A DNA stretch of 64,000 bases from an uncultured Acidobacteriota bacterium (GCA_903832055.1 CAILAC010000010.1:434001-498000); one strand, 5' to 3'; counted from the stretch's first letter, positions 8,238 through 17,921 are shown. Translations and numbers: made by a program. Notes: generated from the letters alone by a model not told the origin.

Positions 8238-9656
8238 ATGTCAAAGCAAGTTTCCATCTGTGTTCTTGGATCAGGGTATGTAGGACTGGTCGCCGCCGTA
8301 TGCTTCGCTGAAATCGGCCATCGCGTCATTTGTGTCGATAACAACGAAGCCAAGGTCAAGATGTTGAATGAGGGCGGGGTGCCAATTTACGAAGAGCACC
8401 TGGAGGCCATGCTGGCCAAGCACCTCAATCGGGGTGTGGAATTCACCACTGACCTGGCGTACGGCGTGTCAGAATGCGAAGCGGTCTTCATCGCGGTTGG
8501 AACGCCGCAGGGCAGTACGGGTTCTGCTGATCTCTCGTATGTCGAGGCCGTGGTCAGCGAAATCGCCCGGGCGGTCAATTCCTATAAGGTCATCGTCGAA
8601 AAGAGCACAGTTCCCGTTTACACCAACGAGTGGATCAGCCGCGTGATGCACCGCCACGGCGTCGATCCTCAGCACTTTGATGTTGTCTCGAATCCTGAGT
8701 TTCTGCGCGAAGGCACGGCGATTGAAGACTTTCTTCATCCGGACCGCATCGTCGTGGGCGCCAACAACGAGCGCGCCGCCGAAGTGCTGCGCCGCATCTA
8801 CGCACCGCTGACCGATGGTAGCTACTACTCGCAGAGTGATGCGCTGCCAGGCATGCTGAGCACGGAGAATCCAGCCAAGCTGCTGGTTACGTCTGCCCAG
8901 AGCTCGGAAATCATCAAGCACGCCTCGAATGCATTCCTTGCACTCAAAATCTCCTTTATCAACGCAGTGGCCAACCTGGCCGAGTCTGTCGATGCCGATA
9001 TTGAAGACATCGCTGCCGGTATGGGTCTGGATTCGCGTATCGGACCGAAGTTTCTGCGCGCGGGCCTTGGCTACGGCGGATCCTGCTTCCCGAAGGACGT
9101 TGCGGCTTTCTACTACGTGGCCCAGCAGCAGGGTATCGACTTCCAGATTCTTGAGGAGGTTCGCAAGGTCAATGCGACTCAGCAGGAAGTTTTCTTCAAC
9201 AAGGTGCGCACGGCGCTTTGGACGCTGCGCGGGAAGAAGCTGGCCGCGCTCGGCCTTTCATTCAAGGGAGATACGGACGATATTCGCGACTCTCCGGCGA
9301 TTGAGATTATTCGCAAACTGATCGATGCAGGCGTCACGATTACCGCATACGACCCGGCCGCGATGGACAAGGCGAAGGCCGTGTTGCCGCCCTCGGAGAC
9401 GATGAAGTATGCGTCGAGCGCCTATGAAGCTGCAGCGGGCGCTGATGCTGCGCTGATTCTGACCGACTGGAAGGAGTTTGCCAAGCTCGATCTGCCCAAG
9501 CTCAACAGCGCTCTCCAGTTCCCGATCATCATTGACGGGCGTAACCTGTACAAGCCGGCTTACATGCAGGAGCAGGGATTCACCTACGTGAGCGTGGGGC
9601 GTCCTGCGACCTACACGGCGCAGCAGGGCAAGCCGCGCAAGCTGGTGCTTTCGTAA
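8238..9656 (+). CDS. ugd: UDP-glucose 6-dehydrogenase
   Basis: Oxidises UDP-glucose to UDP-glucuronate with two NAD+, feeding acidic exopolysaccharide and, through decarboxylation, UDP-xylose. 472 residues. Rossmann motif VLGSGYVGLVAAVCFAE at the N-terminus; VNPEFLREG-type block at 151-159 (SNPEFLREG); catalytic Cys283 in GYGGSCFPKD; C-terminal domain with GLSFKGDTDDIRDSPA and ILTDWKEF. It is about 30 residues longer than many bacterial forms, mainly from an insert around 195-222 (YYSQSDALPGM ... TSAQSSE). The ATG at 8238 has AAGGAG upstream; the longer reading to 8097 is not conserved. The next gene downstream uses its product. Confidence 0.95.
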   Translation: MSKQVSICVLGSGYVGLVAAVCFAEIGHRVICVDNNEAKVKMLNEGGVPIYEEHLEAMLAKHLNRGVEFTTDLAYGVSECEAVFIAVGTPQGSTGSADLSYVEAVVSEIARAVNSYKVIVEKSTVPVYTNEWISRVMHRHGVDPQHFDVVSNPEFLREGTAIEDFLHPDRIVVGANNERAAEVLRRIYAPLTDGSYYSQSDALPGMLSTENPAKLLVTSAQSSEIIKHASNAFLALKISFINAVANLAESVDADIEDIAAGMGLDSRIGPKFLRAGLGYGGSCFPKDVAAFYYVAQQQGIDFQILEEVRKVNATQQEVFFNKVRTALWTLRGKKLAALGLSFKGDTDDIRDSPAIEIIRKLIDAGVTITAYDPAAMDKAKAVLPPSETMKYASSAYEAAAGADAALILTDWKEFAKLDLPKLNSALQFPIIIDGRNLYKPAYMQEQGFTYVSVGRPATYTAQQGKPRKLVLS

Positions 9657-9737
9657 GATTCGATTGCGCTTCTGGCTGGGAAGTTCGCTTCCCGGCCGGA
9701 AGTCTTATCTATCATTGGTCATCAAGAATTTGTTGCA

Positions 9738-10685
9738 GTGGAGCGTAAAGTCTTGAGTCAGCGTGTACTTGTCACCGGCGCCGCCGGATTCCTTGGTTCT
9801 CACCTTACGGATCGCCTGTTGGGCGAGGGCCACTCCGTCATTGGCGTTGACAACCTCTCGACGGGCGACATGGGCAACATTGCCCATCTGAAAGGCGAGT
9901 CGCGCTATGCGTTTGAAGAGCGCGATATCTGCGTGCCGTTTGATGTGGGCAAGGTGGATGCGGTGTTCAATATGGCTTCGCCGGCGAGCCCGCCGGAGTA
10001 TTTGAAGCTGGCGCTGGAGACGCTGCGCGTGGGTTCGGTGGGGACGGAAAACACGCTGGAGATTGCGCATCGTTACGGCGCGGCTTTTCTGCATGCTTCG
10101 ACATCGGAGTGCTACGGCGATCCGCTGGAGCATCCGCAGACGGAGAACTATTGGGGCAATGTCAATCCGGTTGGGCCGCGCTCGGTGTATGACGAGGCGA
10201 AGCGCTATGCTGAGTCGCTGACGATGGCTTACAACCGCTACAAGGGCGTGAATACGCACCTGGTGCGGATATTCAATACCTACGGACCAAGGCTGCATCC
10301 GAGCGATGGGCGCGTGATCTCGAACTTCATGATGCAGGCGCTGCGCGGCGAGCGGCTGACGGTTTACGGCGATGGACAGCAGACGCGGAGCTTCTGCTTT
10401 GTGGCGGACCTGATTGAAGGCATTCTGCGGCTGTCGCGGTCGGATGAGCATATGCCGACGAATATCGGGAATCCGGTTGAGTTCACGATTCTGGAGTGCG
10501 CGCAGGCGGTGCTTGAGGTGACTGGTTCAAAGAGCGAACTGGTCTTTGAGCCGCTGCCGCAGGATGATCCGACGCGGCGGAAGCCGGATATTTCAAAGGC
10601 CAAGCGCGTGCTCGACTGGGAGCCGAAGATCAGTTTGCGCGAAGGGTTGAAGCTTTCGCTCGACTTCTTCAAGTCGAAGGTTTAG
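9738..10685 (+). CDS. UDP-glucuronate decarboxylase (UDP-xylose synthase)-like
   Basis: 315-residue extended SDR. NAD motif GAAGFLGSH at 14-22; catalytic Tyr151-x-x-x-Lys155 (SVYDEAKR); STSECYGDP with Glu124, the acid residue that marks UDP-xylose synthases; and [12 protein letters not shown] and NVNPVGPRS, both typical of the UXS clade rather than dTDP-glucose dehydratases. It converts UDP-glucuronate to UDP-xylose, so it follows ugd as the next pathway step, 81 bases downstream on the same strand. The start is GTG at 9738. The C-terminus is usual length. A close alternative is UDP-apiose or UDP-4-keto-pentose synthesis. Confidence 0.88.
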   Translation: MERKVLSQRVLVTGAAGFLGSHLTDRLLGEGHSVIGVDNLSTGDMGNIAHLKGESRYAFEERDICVPFDVGKVDAVFNMASPASPPEYLKLALETLRVGSVGTENTLEIAHRYGAAFLHASTSECYGDPLEHPQTENYWGNVNPVGPRSVYDEAKRYAESLTMAYNRYKGVNTHLVRIFNTYGPRLHPSDGRVISNFMMQALRGERLTVYGDGQQTRSFCFVADLIEGILRLSRSDEHMPTNIGNPVEFTILECAQAVLEVTGSKSELVFEPLPQDDPTRRKPDISKAKRVLDWEPKISLREGLKLSLDFFKSKV

Positions 10686-10736
10686 GGCCTGGTTCCTGGC
10701 TGGCCTGGGTGCTCGAAAACGTACATTTTGGGAGGA

Positions 10737-10777
10737 AAAGGGGTGGGGGGGGTGCTGTTTTTCCCCTATCCCTTTTT
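10737..10777 (+). terminator. Probable intrinsic terminator after ugd-uxs
   Basis: A G-rich arm (AAAGGGGTGGGG, 10737-10748) can pair imperfectly with CCCCTATCCCTTT (10763-10775), ending in a TTTTT run. The G8 tract in the loop side is unusual. It is placed about 50 bases after the uxs stop. Confidence 0.45.
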
Positions 10778-10851
10778 GCTTCATGGGGTTAAATCTGATT
10801 TTTGTGCGCATTTTGCGTGTATTTGCGCGCATTTTCGCAGTTCAAAACAGA

Positions 10852-10950
10852 GTTCCTCCGGCATGACAGACAAAAACAAGGACAACGACAGGTAGACTTT
10901 TGCTCTTCCCACCCTTCCGACAAACAACGTCGCAAGGATGGGGCACCCGA
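10852..10950. repeat. Dispersed palindromic repeat, copy 1
   Basis: A leader (TTCCTCCGGCATGACAGACA, then CAAGGACAACGACAGG) precedes an imperfect palindrome: CCCACCCTTCCGAC at 10908-10921 and GTCGCAAGGATGGGG at 10929-10943, ending GCACCC. The same plan recurs at 12320-12423 and 19700-19752. It is intergenic and has no plausible gene of its own. Confidence 0.7.
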
Positions 10951-11157
10951 GGACTTTTTGAGGACGCCTGGGGGGAGAGTCAAGGAATGCTGGATGATTT
11001 GTCTCCAGTATGCGCCTTTTGGGGCTAATTCTCTGCAAATGGTTTTTGGAAATGCCCGCGGCTGAAGCCGATTATTCCTGCTGACTATCTTTTCAAGGGC
11101 ATGAATGCCCCTGCTTCCTCGGGGACGGGCCTGTTTGGCCCGGCTATACTCGCAGCC

Positions 11158-12291
11158 ATGAGACTTTTAGGACAAATTCGAGTGGCGGCCATTGTGGCTT
11201 TGGGTGGGGTGCTGGGTGCTTGCGTGTTGGCGCAGAAGCCTGGGGGAAAGGCTCCGGCTTTGTCGTGGACGATGCAGGAGTCGGGGACGACGGCGGGGCT
11301 GCGCGGAATTTACTCGGTGGATGGGAAGGTGGCGTGGGCCAGCGGGACCGAGGGCACGGTGCTGCGCACGGTGGATGGCGGGGCGCATTGGGCGAAGTGC
11401 GCTGTGCCGGATGGGGATAAGGATGGGGCTACGCTCGATTTTCGCGGGGTGCAGGCTTGGGATGAGAAGACGGCTGTTGTGATGGCGAGCGGGCCGGGGG
11501 AGAAGAGCCGGCTTTATAAGACGGTGGATGGATGTAGAAGCTGGGAATTGTTATTGAAAAACGAAAAGAAGGATGGCTTCTGGGATGCGTTGCGGATGTG
11601 GGATCAGAAGGACGGATTTTTAGCGGGTGATCCTGAAAGCAATCCAGATCTTGATGATCCAACGAGCAAGCGACTTTATCTTTCTGAATTCACCTCTTGG
11701 AATGGATTTAGTGATGATTCAACTCTCTATTCCACAAGGGCCAAGTCTGGGGAATCAGCATTTGCTGCGAGCAATTCAAGCATTACTCTGGCTCCGTTCC
11801 GAACAAAAGAAGGAGAGTCGAGAGAGGTTTGGTTTGCAACAGGTGGGTCCAGCGGATCGCGGGTGATTAACTTTCAGCACTTTAACGGTGGCGAACCTGA
11901 GAGAGAAGTGGTCACGGTTGTTGATGTGCCTACCTTTCCTCGTTCAGAGAGTAGTGGCATATTTTCGATTGCTTTGAAAAATGAAATCAGTCTTATCGTG
12001 GTTGGAGGCGACTATACCAAGCCGAATGAAAGCGTGAGTACCGCTGCTTGGACGAGTGATGGCGGTAGGACCTGGACAGCAGCGAGAAGGCCGCCGCACG
12101 GGTATCGGTCTTCTGTGGCTTGGAGTGACGAGTTAAAAGCTTGGATTGCTGCTGGGACGAATGGTTCTGACATTAGCCGGGATGATGGGAAAACCTGGGC
12201 ATCGCTGGATGATGGAAATTGGAATGCGCTTTCGCTGCCGTTTGTGGTGGGGCCGAAGGGGCGGATTGGGAAGCTGGGGACGAGGGAGTAG
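11158..12291 (+). CDS. Exported YCF48/BNR-like beta-propeller protein
   Basis: 377 residues with a signal peptide (MRLLGQIRVAAIVALGGVLGA, then CVLAQ; a lipobox-like LGAC is possible). Three Asp-box motifs S/T-x-D-x-G-x-x-W are visible: RTVDGGAHW near residues 62-70, TSDGGRTW near 300 and SRDDGKTW near 343. These mark a sialidase-type or YCF48-type six- or seven-bladed propeller. Relatives include photosystem II assembly factor YCF48 and many acidobacterial exported proteins of unknown role. ATG 11158 is chosen because the signal peptide starts there. The middle (about 11540-12170) is much richer in A+T than the first 380 bases, which is odd and listed as a finding. Confidence 0.72.
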   Translation: MRLLGQIRVAAIVALGGVLGACVLAQKPGGKAPALSWTMQESGTTAGLRGIYSVDGKVAWASGTEGTVLRTVDGGAHWAKCAVPDGDKDGATLDFRGVQAWDEKTAVVMASGPGEKSRLYKTVDGCRSWELLLKNEKKDGFWDALRMWDQKDGFLAGDPESNPDLDDPTSKRLYLSEFTSWNGFSDDSTLYSTRAKSGESAFAASNSSITLAPFRTKEGESREVWFATGGSSGSRVINFQHFNGGEPEREVVTVVDVPTFPRSESSGIFSIALKNEISLIVVGGDYTKPNESVSTAAWTSDGGRTWTAARRPPHGYRSSVAWSDELKAWIAAGTNGSDISRDDGKTWASLDDGNWNALSLPFVVGPKGRIGKLGTRE

Positions 12292-12746
12292 GGATTAGGG
12301 AATAGGAAAGGCGACACCATATTCCCTTTGGGAATTACGACCAAAAAGGCAAAGACAACGACAGGCTGGCGTTTGTTACTCCCACCCATTTCGCAAACGC
12401 GGCGAAATGGATGGGGCACCCGGCACACGGCCAAGGATACGCTGTCATCCCCGGTCCCCAAAGGCTAGGGACCGGGGGCACCCGACACCCGACACCCGGC
12501 ACGACAGCAGATTCCCTGCGGGAATGACAGACAGAAAAGCTGGTTTGAGTGTGAAGTGTGAGTGTGAACGGCTGATCCTTCGCCTGGCTTGGGATGAAAG
12601 ATCCCATTTTGTGGGAGGTGAAGCTGGTTTGGGGGTGGGATTGCTTCCGAACGGCTTTGGGTTGCATCCAATTGATGGGAAGCAAATGTGAATGCGGAAG
12701 AGTTGCGGTCACATGAATCTGCCGCGATAGGATATGAGTCACAGGA
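12292..12746. other. Intergenic region YCF48-like gene / lolD-like gene, repeat-rich
   Basis: 455 bases without a supported gene. Besides repeat copy 2 it has a partial copy of the repeat leader at 12509-12536 (ATTCCCTGCGGGAATGACAG), a hairpin GGTCCC...GGGACC near 12452-12471, and a short tandem of CACCCGA units near 12478-12500. No promoter could be called for the ATPase gene. Confidence 0.55.
12320..12423. repeat. Dispersed palindromic repeat, copy 2
   Basis: It begins with a small hairpin (ATTCCCTTTGGGAAT), then CAAAGACAACGACAGG as in copy 1, then a palindrome with arms CCCACCCATTTCGC (12381-12394) and GCGAAATGGATGGGG (12402-12416), ending CACCCGG. The arms differ in sequence from copy 1 but keep complementarity, so the fold is conserved rather than the bases. 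Confidence 0.7.
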
Positions 12747-13574
12747 ATGAAACAATTTCAGCCCAGTTCGGAGCTCTCGGGGGATGCCGTCGGCGGCGGT
12801 GTATCAGCGGTGCTGGTCGAGTCGGCTTTGCGCGAATTGGGCGCTGCTCGGTTGGGTGAGGTGTTGCTGCGGGTGGAGGGGCTGCGCAAGGAGTATGTGC
12901 GGGCTGGCCGGACGCCGCTTTGCCTTTTTGATGGGCTCGATTTGACGGTGCGGCGTGGCGAAATGGTAGCCATTGTGGGCCAGTCTGGCAGTGGAAAAAG
13001 CACGCTTTTGCACATGCTGGGTGCCCTTGATGCTCCCTCGGCGGGGGCGATATACTGCGCCTCAACCGAGGTGAATCGATTAGGCACTCGGGAGGCGGCC
13101 CGCTTTCGCAATGAGCAGGTGGGTTACGTCTGGCAGTTTCACTATTTGCTGCCTGAATTTACGGCACAGGAAAATGTAGCGATGCCGCTGCTGGCCCGGG
13201 GAGTTTCCAGGCGGGAAGCGATGGAAAAGGCGGCGCACTGGCTGGCGGAAACGGGCTTGGCTGACCGGGCGAGCCACAGGCCGGGCGAATTGAGTGGCGG
13301 CGAGCAGCAGCGTGTGGCTTTGGCGAGGGCGCTGGTGACGGGTCCGCAGTTATTATTGGCAGATGAGCCGACAGGGGATTTGGACGGGGCGTCGGCGGAT
13401 CTGGTGTTTGGTTTAATCGAACGGCTGCATGAGGCGCACGGACTGACCTCCGTGCTGGTAACGCACAATCTGGAACTGGCCGGGCGGTGTACCCGGACTT
13501 TGAGATTAGTGGGGGGCAGGTTAGAGGAGGCTTCCCAGACTGAGGCGTTCACAACTCAACCGAAATCGCGGTAA
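12747..13574 (+). CDS. ABC transporter ATP-binding protein, LolD/MacB type
   Basis: 275 residues. Walker A GQSGSGKST, Q-loop in VWQFHYLLPEF (the FQ-x-HHLLPEF-like block typical of LolD), signature LSGGEQQRVALARAL, Walker B LLLADEPTGDLD and H-loop VTHN are all present, so the ATPase should be active. LolD works with LolC/LolE to release lipoproteins from the inner membrane; MacB and FtsE are close relatives. No permease gene is adjacent, so its partner must be encoded elsewhere. About 40 residues precede the usual LolD start (near LLRVEGLRKEY), so a later start is possible, though ATG 12747 has an AGGA four bases upstream. Confidence 0.83.
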   Translation: MKQFQPSSELSGDAVGGGVSAVLVESALRELGAARLGEVLLRVEGLRKEYVRAGRTPLCLFDGLDLTVRRGEMVAIVGQSGSGKSTLLHMLGALDAPSAGAIYCASTEVNRLGTREAARFRNEQVGYVWQFHYLLPEFTAQENVAMPLLARGVSRREAMEKAAHWLAETGLADRASHRPGELSGGEQQRVALARALVTGPQLLLADEPTGDLDGASADLVFGLIERLHEAHGLTSVLVTHNLELAGRCTRTLRLVGGRLEEASQTEAFTTQPKSR

Positions 13575-13649
13575 CCCCGATCTGTTGGCCCGTCGCAGGA
13601 GTTGAGGGCAGCAGCCACCGCAGCCGAAAGTGAAGACGAAAGGAACCCC

Positions 13650-16106
13650 ATGTTTGAACGCTATACAGAGAAAGCGCGGCGCGTCATCTTTTTTGCTCGA
13701 TACGAGGCCAGCCAGTTTGGTTCGCCGTATATCGAAACGGAGCACCTGCTGCTGGGGTTGCTGCGGGAAGACAAGGCGCTGACGAACCGATTCCTGCGGT
13801 CGCATGCGTCGGTGGAGTCGATTCGCAAGCAGATTGAGGCGCACACGACGATTCGAGAGAAGGTTTCGACCTCGGTGGACCTGCCGCTCTCGAACGAGTG
13901 CAAGCGGGTGCTGGCGTATGCGGCAGAAGAGGCGGAGCGGCTGGGGCACAAGCATATTGGGACCGAGCATCTGCTGCTGGGCCTGCTGCGCGAGGAAAAA
14001 TGCTTTGCCGCAGAGATTTTGCAGGAGCGCGGGCTGAAGCTGGCGGCGATTCGCGATGAGCTGTCGCGGGTAACGCAGGAGAAGGCTCCGACGCAGGCGC
14101 GGCAGCGGGAGAGCAGCCTGCTGACGGAGTTTAGCCGCGATTTGACGCAGTCAGCGATGGACAACCAGCTTGATCCGCTCGTTGGGCGGGATGGCGAGCT
14201 GGAGCGGGTGATTCAGATTTTGTGCCGCCGGACGAAGAACAATCCGGTGCTGATTGGCGAGCCGGGCGTGGGCAAGACGGCGATTGTCGAGGGGCTGGCG
14301 CAGCGGATTGCCGACGGCGAGGTGCCGAGTTTTCTGGCGGACAAGAAGGTGCTGGCGCTGGATCTTTCGCTGATTGTGGCGGGAACGAAGTACCGCGGGC
14401 AGTTTGAAGAACGGCTGAAGACGATTATGAAGGAGCTGATGGAGAATCAGAACTCCATTGTGTTCATTGACGAGCTGCATACGCTGGTGGGCGCGGGGTC
14501 GGCGGAGGGTTCGCTCGATGCGGCGAACATTCTGAAGCCGGCGCTTTCGCGGGGCGAGATTCAGTGCATTGGGGCGACGACGCCGGCGGAGTTTCGCAAG
14601 TCGATTGAGAAGGACCGGTCGTTGGAACGGCGATTCCAGGCGGTGAAAGTGCCGCCGCCGAATGAGGCGGACGCCATCAAGATCATCATGGGCATCAAGG
14701 ACCGCTATGAGAAGTTTCACGCGGTGAGCTATACGGATGCTGCGATTGAATTTGCGGTTTCGCACTCGAATCGCTACATTCCTGACCGCTTTTTGCCGGA
14801 CAAGGCGATTGATTTGATCGACGAGGCAGGAGCGCGCGTAAAGCTGCGCCAGACTTCGCTGCCGGAGGAGATCACCGAGGTGCAGAAGCGGATCAAGTTC
14901 ATTGTGCACCGGATGGATTCGGCGATTGCGAATCATGAATTTGAAAAGGCGCGTTTTTATTCGGACGAGGAGCGCAAGGAGCGCGAAAACCTGCGGACGC
15001 TGCGGGAGAAGTATCACCTGGATGATTCGACGGCGGGTATCGTGGGCCGCGAAGACATTGAGGATGTGGTAAGCCGCTGGACGGGCGTGCCGATTACTTC
15101 GATCAAGGAAGAAGAGACGCAGAAGCTGCTGCGGGTGGAAGAAGAGCTGCATCGGCGGGTGATTTCGCAGGACAAGGCGATTTCGGCGCTGGCGCGTGCG
15201 ATTCGGCGTTCGCGGGCGGGGCTTAAGTCGCCGCTGCGGCCGATTGGCAGCTTCCTCTTCCTGGGGCCGACGGGCGTCGGAAAGACGGAAGTGGCGCGGA
15301 CGCTGGCGCAGTTCCTGTTTGGGAGCGAGAAGGCGCTGATTCGGTTTGATATGTCGGAGTTCATGGAGAAGCACTCGGTATCGAAGCTGATTGGTTCGCC
15401 TCCGGGCTATGTGGGCTACGAGGAAGGCGGTCAGTTGACGGAGCGCGTGAAGCGGTCGCCATACTCTGTGGTGCTGCTGGACGAAGTGGAGAAGGCGCAT
15501 CCGGATGTCTTTAACCTGCTGTTGCAAGTGTTTGAAGACGGGCAGTTGACGGATGGGCTGGGCAACACGGTTGACTTCAAGAACACGATCATCATCATGA
15601 CGTCGAATATTGGCGCGCGGCACTTGCAGAAGAACAAGGGACTCGGCTTCTCAAGCGATCGCGAAGATTTGGTGATGGAGAAAATTGAGGAGCTGGTGAA
15701 GGGCGAGGTCAAGCGCACCTTCAATCCTGAGTTCCTGAATCGTATCGACGAAGTCATCCTGTTCCAGTCGCTCTCGGATGCGGATTTGATCCAGATTGTG
15801 GACCTGCTGGTGGCTCAACTGAACGCGAACCTGGCGCAGAAGTCGATTACGATTTCAGTGGATGGGGATGCGAAGAAGTGGATTCTCGACAAGACGCTGG
15901 GCGACCGCAGCTATGGGGCACGGCCGCTGCGGCGCGCGCTGCAACGCTATATCGAGGACCCGCTTTCGGAGGCACTGATTGGTGGCCTGATTATGGACCG
16001 GCCGGCGTTCCTTGAGGTGTATCTCGAAAACAATCAACTCTTCTACCGGTCGGTTTCGAACCTGACCGAGGAGAAGACGGAAGGTATTGTGCTGTATAGC
16101 GCGTAG
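13650..16106 (+). CDS. clpC: ATP-dependent Clp protease ATPase subunit ClpC
   Basis: 818-residue class I Hsp100 unfoldase that feeds proteins to ClpP. Layout: two N-terminal Clp-N repeats ([16 protein letters not shown] and [16 protein letters not shown], residues 1-145); AAA+ domain 1 with Walker [10 protein letters not shown] and Walker B IVFIDELH; a short UVR/M domain ([18 protein letters not shown]) as in ClpC rather than the long ClpB middle domain; AAA+ domain 2 with [22 protein letters not shown] and TSNIGAR; a ClpP-docking loop GLGFSSD; and the C-terminal D2-small domain. ATG 13650 has AAGGA upstream. The mcsA/mcsB partners are not nearby. It is probably stress induced, but no CIRCE-like site is seen before it. 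Confidence 0.95.
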   Translation: MFERYTEKARRVIFFARYEASQFGSPYIETEHLLLGLLREDKALTNRFLRSHASVESIRKQIEAHTTIREKVSTSVDLPLSNECKRVLAYAAEEAERLGHKHIGTEHLLLGLLREEKCFAAEILQERGLKLAAIRDELSRVTQEKAPTQARQRESSLLTEFSRDLTQSAMDNQLDPLVGRDGELERVIQILCRRTKNNPVLIGEPGVGKTAIVEGLAQRIADGEVPSFLADKKVLALDLSLIVAGTKYRGQFEERLKTIMKELMENQNSIVFIDELHTLVGAGSAEGSLDAANILKPALSRGEIQCIGATTPAEFRKSIEKDRSLERRFQAVKVPPPNEADAIKIIMGIKDRYEKFHAVSYTDAAIEFAVSHSNRYIPDRFLPDKAIDLIDEAGARVKLRQTSLPEEITEVQKRIKFIVHRMDSAIANHEFEKARFYSDEERKERENLRTLREKYHLDDSTAGIVGREDIEDVVSRWTGVPITSIKEEETQKLLRVEEELHRRVISQDKAISALARAIRRSRAGLKSPLRPIGSFLFLGPTGVGKTEVARTLAQFLFGSEKALIRFDMSEFMEKHSVSKLIGSPPGYVGYEEGGQLTERVKRSPYSVVLLDEVEKAHPDVFNLLLQVFEDGQLTDGLGNTVDFKNTIIIMTSNIGARHLQKNKGLGFSSDREDLVMEKIEELVKGEVKRTFNPEFLNRIDEVILFQSLSDADLIQIVDLLVAQLNANLAQKSITISVDGDAKKWILDKTLGDRSYGARPLRRALQRYIEDPLSEALIGGLIMDRPAFLEVYLENNQLFYRSVSNLTEEKTEGIVLYSA

Positions 16107-16128
16107 GGTTGAACGATGGCAATACGAA

Positions 16129-16168
16129 GGGCTTTGGCATTCCTGAAACGGGGGCCAGAGCCCTTTTT
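16129..16168 (+). terminator. Intrinsic terminator of clpC
   Basis: Arms GGGCTTTGGC (16129-16138) and GCCAGAGCCC (16154-16163) pair at nine of ten positions and are followed directly by TTTTTCTT. It is placed 22 bases after the clpC stop. Confidence 0.85.
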
Positions 16169-16232
16169 CTTGCGCTGGCGGTGATAGGATGTGGAGACAA
16201 ACCGTCAATTGCAAAGCCCGGAGAGTAGCGCT

Positions 16233-17597
16233 ATGAGCGAATTCGTAGAACTGGAAACAGCCCCTATGACCACAGAGCAGGTCGTCAGCATTACGCGCGC
16301 CAACAATTACGGCACGTGGCGGATGCAGAAGACGTGGAAGCCGCTGCATGTGGTCGATGCGGAGGGGTGCTATTTCATTGATGTGACGGGCAAGCGGTAT
16401 CTGGATTTCTCTTCGCAGCTGATGTGTGTGAACCTGGGGCACAAGAATCCGCGGGTGATTGAGGCGATTGCGGAGCAGGCCCGTGAGTTGCCGTACATTG
16501 CTCCGGGATATGCGACGACGGCGCGGGCCAGGCTGAGCCAGAAGCTGCTGGAGGTGCTGCCGGAGGGGCTGGAGAAGTTCTTCTTTGCGACTTCGGGGAC
16601 GGAGGCGAACGAGGCTGCATTCAAGATTGCGCGGATGTATACGGGCAAGACGAAGATTATTTCGCGCTATCGGAGTTATCACGGTTCGACGATGGCTTCG
16701 ATTGCGGCGACGGGCGACCCGCGACGGTGGGCGATGGAGCCGGGCGGCAAGGGGCAGGGTTTCATTTTTGCGCCGGAGACGAACTGTTACAAGTGCCCTA
16801 TCAAGCATAGTTATCCTAGCTGCGATGTGGCTTGTGTGGATTACATCGAACATATGATTCGCAATGAGTCGGATGTGGCGGCAATTATTGTGGAACCTAT
16901 TGTTGGCACGAATGGCGTGTTAGTTCCGCCGAAGGAATATATGCCGCGGCTGCGAGCTATTTGCGATGCCTATGGCGTGCTGATGATTGCGGATGAAGTG
17001 ATGACTGGGTGGGGACGCACTGGTAAGTGGTTTTGCGTGGATCACTGGGGCGTGAAGCCGGACATTCTGGTGACCGCGAAGGGTATCACTTCAGCGTATG
17101 TGCCGCTGGGTTTGTGCGCTACGACGAAGAAGATTGCGGATTACTTTGAAGAGCATTACTTCGCGCATGGGCATACGTATGAAGCGCATCCGATGACGAC
17201 GGGCCCTGCGGTGGCGACGATTGAAGAGATGCACCGGCTGGGGTTGGTGGAGCGGGCGGCGGCGCTGGAGCCGTATGTTCGCGCAAAGCTAGAGGCGCTG
17301 AAGGAGAAGCATGTGTCGGTGGGGGATGTGCGGGGGATGGGGCTTTTCTGGGCGGTTGAGTTAGTCAAGAACCGCGAGACAAAGGAGCCCTTTAACACGA
17401 TGCGCGACAAGGTTGAGGGCAAGCTGCTGGTGGTGGACCAGGTGGCGGCCAAGATGATGGGCGTGGGGGTGGCGCAGCAGGCGTGGGTGAGCCACTTTGT
17501 GATTGCTCCGCCGCTGATTGTGACTGAGGCTGAGCTGGATTTTGGCATTGGTGCGCTGGATGAGGCGCTGGCAATTGCGGATGCGCTGGTGGAGTAG
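16233..17597 (+). CDS. Class III PLP aminotransferase (beta-alanine/omega-amino acid type candidate)
   Basis: 454 residues, fold type I subgroup II (omega-transaminases). Seen: YFIDVTGKRYLDFSSQ, FFATSGTEANEAAFKIAR, SRYRSYHGSTMA, the PLP-binding aspartate in MIADEVMTGWGRTGK, and the PLP lysine in LVTAKGITSAYVPLG. A cysteine cluster (CYKCP ... SCDVAC, around residues 185-205) is shared by a subgroup usually annotated only as aspartate aminotransferase family. ATG 16233 has GGAGAG eight bases upstream. Being beside the preT-preA-NCS1 genes suggests transamination of beta-alanine, the end product of reductive pyrimidine breakdown; taurine, GABA or alanine-glyoxylate transamination are alternatives. 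It is preceded by the clpC terminator, so it has its own promoter. Confidence 0.8.
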   Translation: MSEFVELETAPMTTEQVVSITRANNYGTWRMQKTWKPLHVVDAEGCYFIDVTGKRYLDFSSQLMCVNLGHKNPRVIEAIAEQARELPYIAPGYATTARARLSQKLLEVLPEGLEKFFFATSGTEANEAAFKIARMYTGKTKIISRYRSYHGSTMASIAATGDPRRWAMEPGGKGQGFIFAPETNCYKCPIKHSYPSCDVACVDYIEHMIRNESDVAAIIVEPIVGTNGVLVPPKEYMPRLRAICDAYGVLMIADEVMTGWGRTGKWFCVDHWGVKPDILVTAKGITSAYVPLGLCATTKKIADYFEEHYFAHGHTYEAHPMTTGPAVATIEEMHRLGLVERAAALEPYVRAKLEALKEKHVSVGDVRGMGLFWAVELVKNRETKEPFNTMRDKVEGKLLVVDQVAAKMMGVGVAQQAWVSHFVIAPPLIVTEAELDFGIGALDEALAIADALVE

Positions 17598-17624
17598 TGC
17601 ATAAGTGCGATGCGAATTGCGAAT

Positions 17625-17921
17625 CTAAATCAGAAACTTCTGCGCGTCGCGACTACGGTGAAAGATACGGTAAATCTCAACCAGATCGGCATAGACGCGG
17701 TAGTAGATGACGTACCTGCCGGTAGGAATGCTTCGCAATCGCGGATTGAACGTATTGGCTCGGCTTCGACCGAGGAGTGGATTTCGCCTCAGTTTGATAA
17801 GTGTTAGCGTGATCGAGTCGAGCACACGGTCGGCGATTTCAGCATTTCCGGATTTGTTGGCGAGATAGACCCAGATTTCATCGAGGTCGGTCAGAGCTCG
17901 CCTGGAGTACCTAAGCCGCAT
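17625..17921 (-). CDS. RelE/ParE-family toxin
   Basis: 98-residue basic protein. It starts with MRLRYSRRALTDLDEIWVYL, the ParE-type opening, followed by the RIADRVLDSI-like helix, the RNPLLGRSR turn, and the C-terminal beta strands RYVIYYRVYADLVEIYRIFHRSRD. ParE relatives poison gyrase and RelE relatives cleave mRNA on the ribosome; ParE is more likely from this opening and from its partner. Its ATG lies 11 bases inside the upstream antitoxin gene (17911-17921 overlap), the classic antitoxin-then-toxin order. A start 14 codons earlier is possible but lies within the antitoxin frame and is less likely. Confidence 0.85.
   Translation of the reverse strand: MRLRYSRRALTDLDEIWVYLANKSGNAEIADRVLDSITLTLIKLRRNPLLGRSRANTFNPRLRSIPTGRYVIYYRVYADLVEIYRIFHRSRDAQKFLI

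Larger units (their letters stand above)
10686..11157. other. Intergenic region uxs / YCF48-like gene
   Basis: 472 bases without a supported gene. It holds the probable terminator near 10737-10777, palindromic repeat copy 1 (10852-10950), and a short inverted AAGGGCAT/ATGCCCCT element near 11095-11110. A TATACT at 11145-11150 lies 7 bases before the next ATG and could be a -10 box giving an almost leaderless mRNA, but I see no matching -35. Confidence 0.55.

Noticed and set aside
7607-8311. Frame running from manA into ugd on the plus strand
   Set aside because: No start site and no conserved sequence; it crosses the promoter region.
11145-11150. TATACT as a proven promoter for the YCF48-like gene
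   Set aside because: No -35 at the right spacing; it would give an almost leaderless transcript, so only mentioned in the region note.
14151-15623. Long antisense reading frame opposite clpC
   Set aside because: It is a shadow of a high-GC gene: arginine- and histidine-rich, no ribosome site, no family, and fully inside conserved clpC.
15855-16853. Antisense frame across the end of clpC and the aminotransferase
   Set aside because: Low-complexity arginine-rich protein spanning two real genes; no start site.
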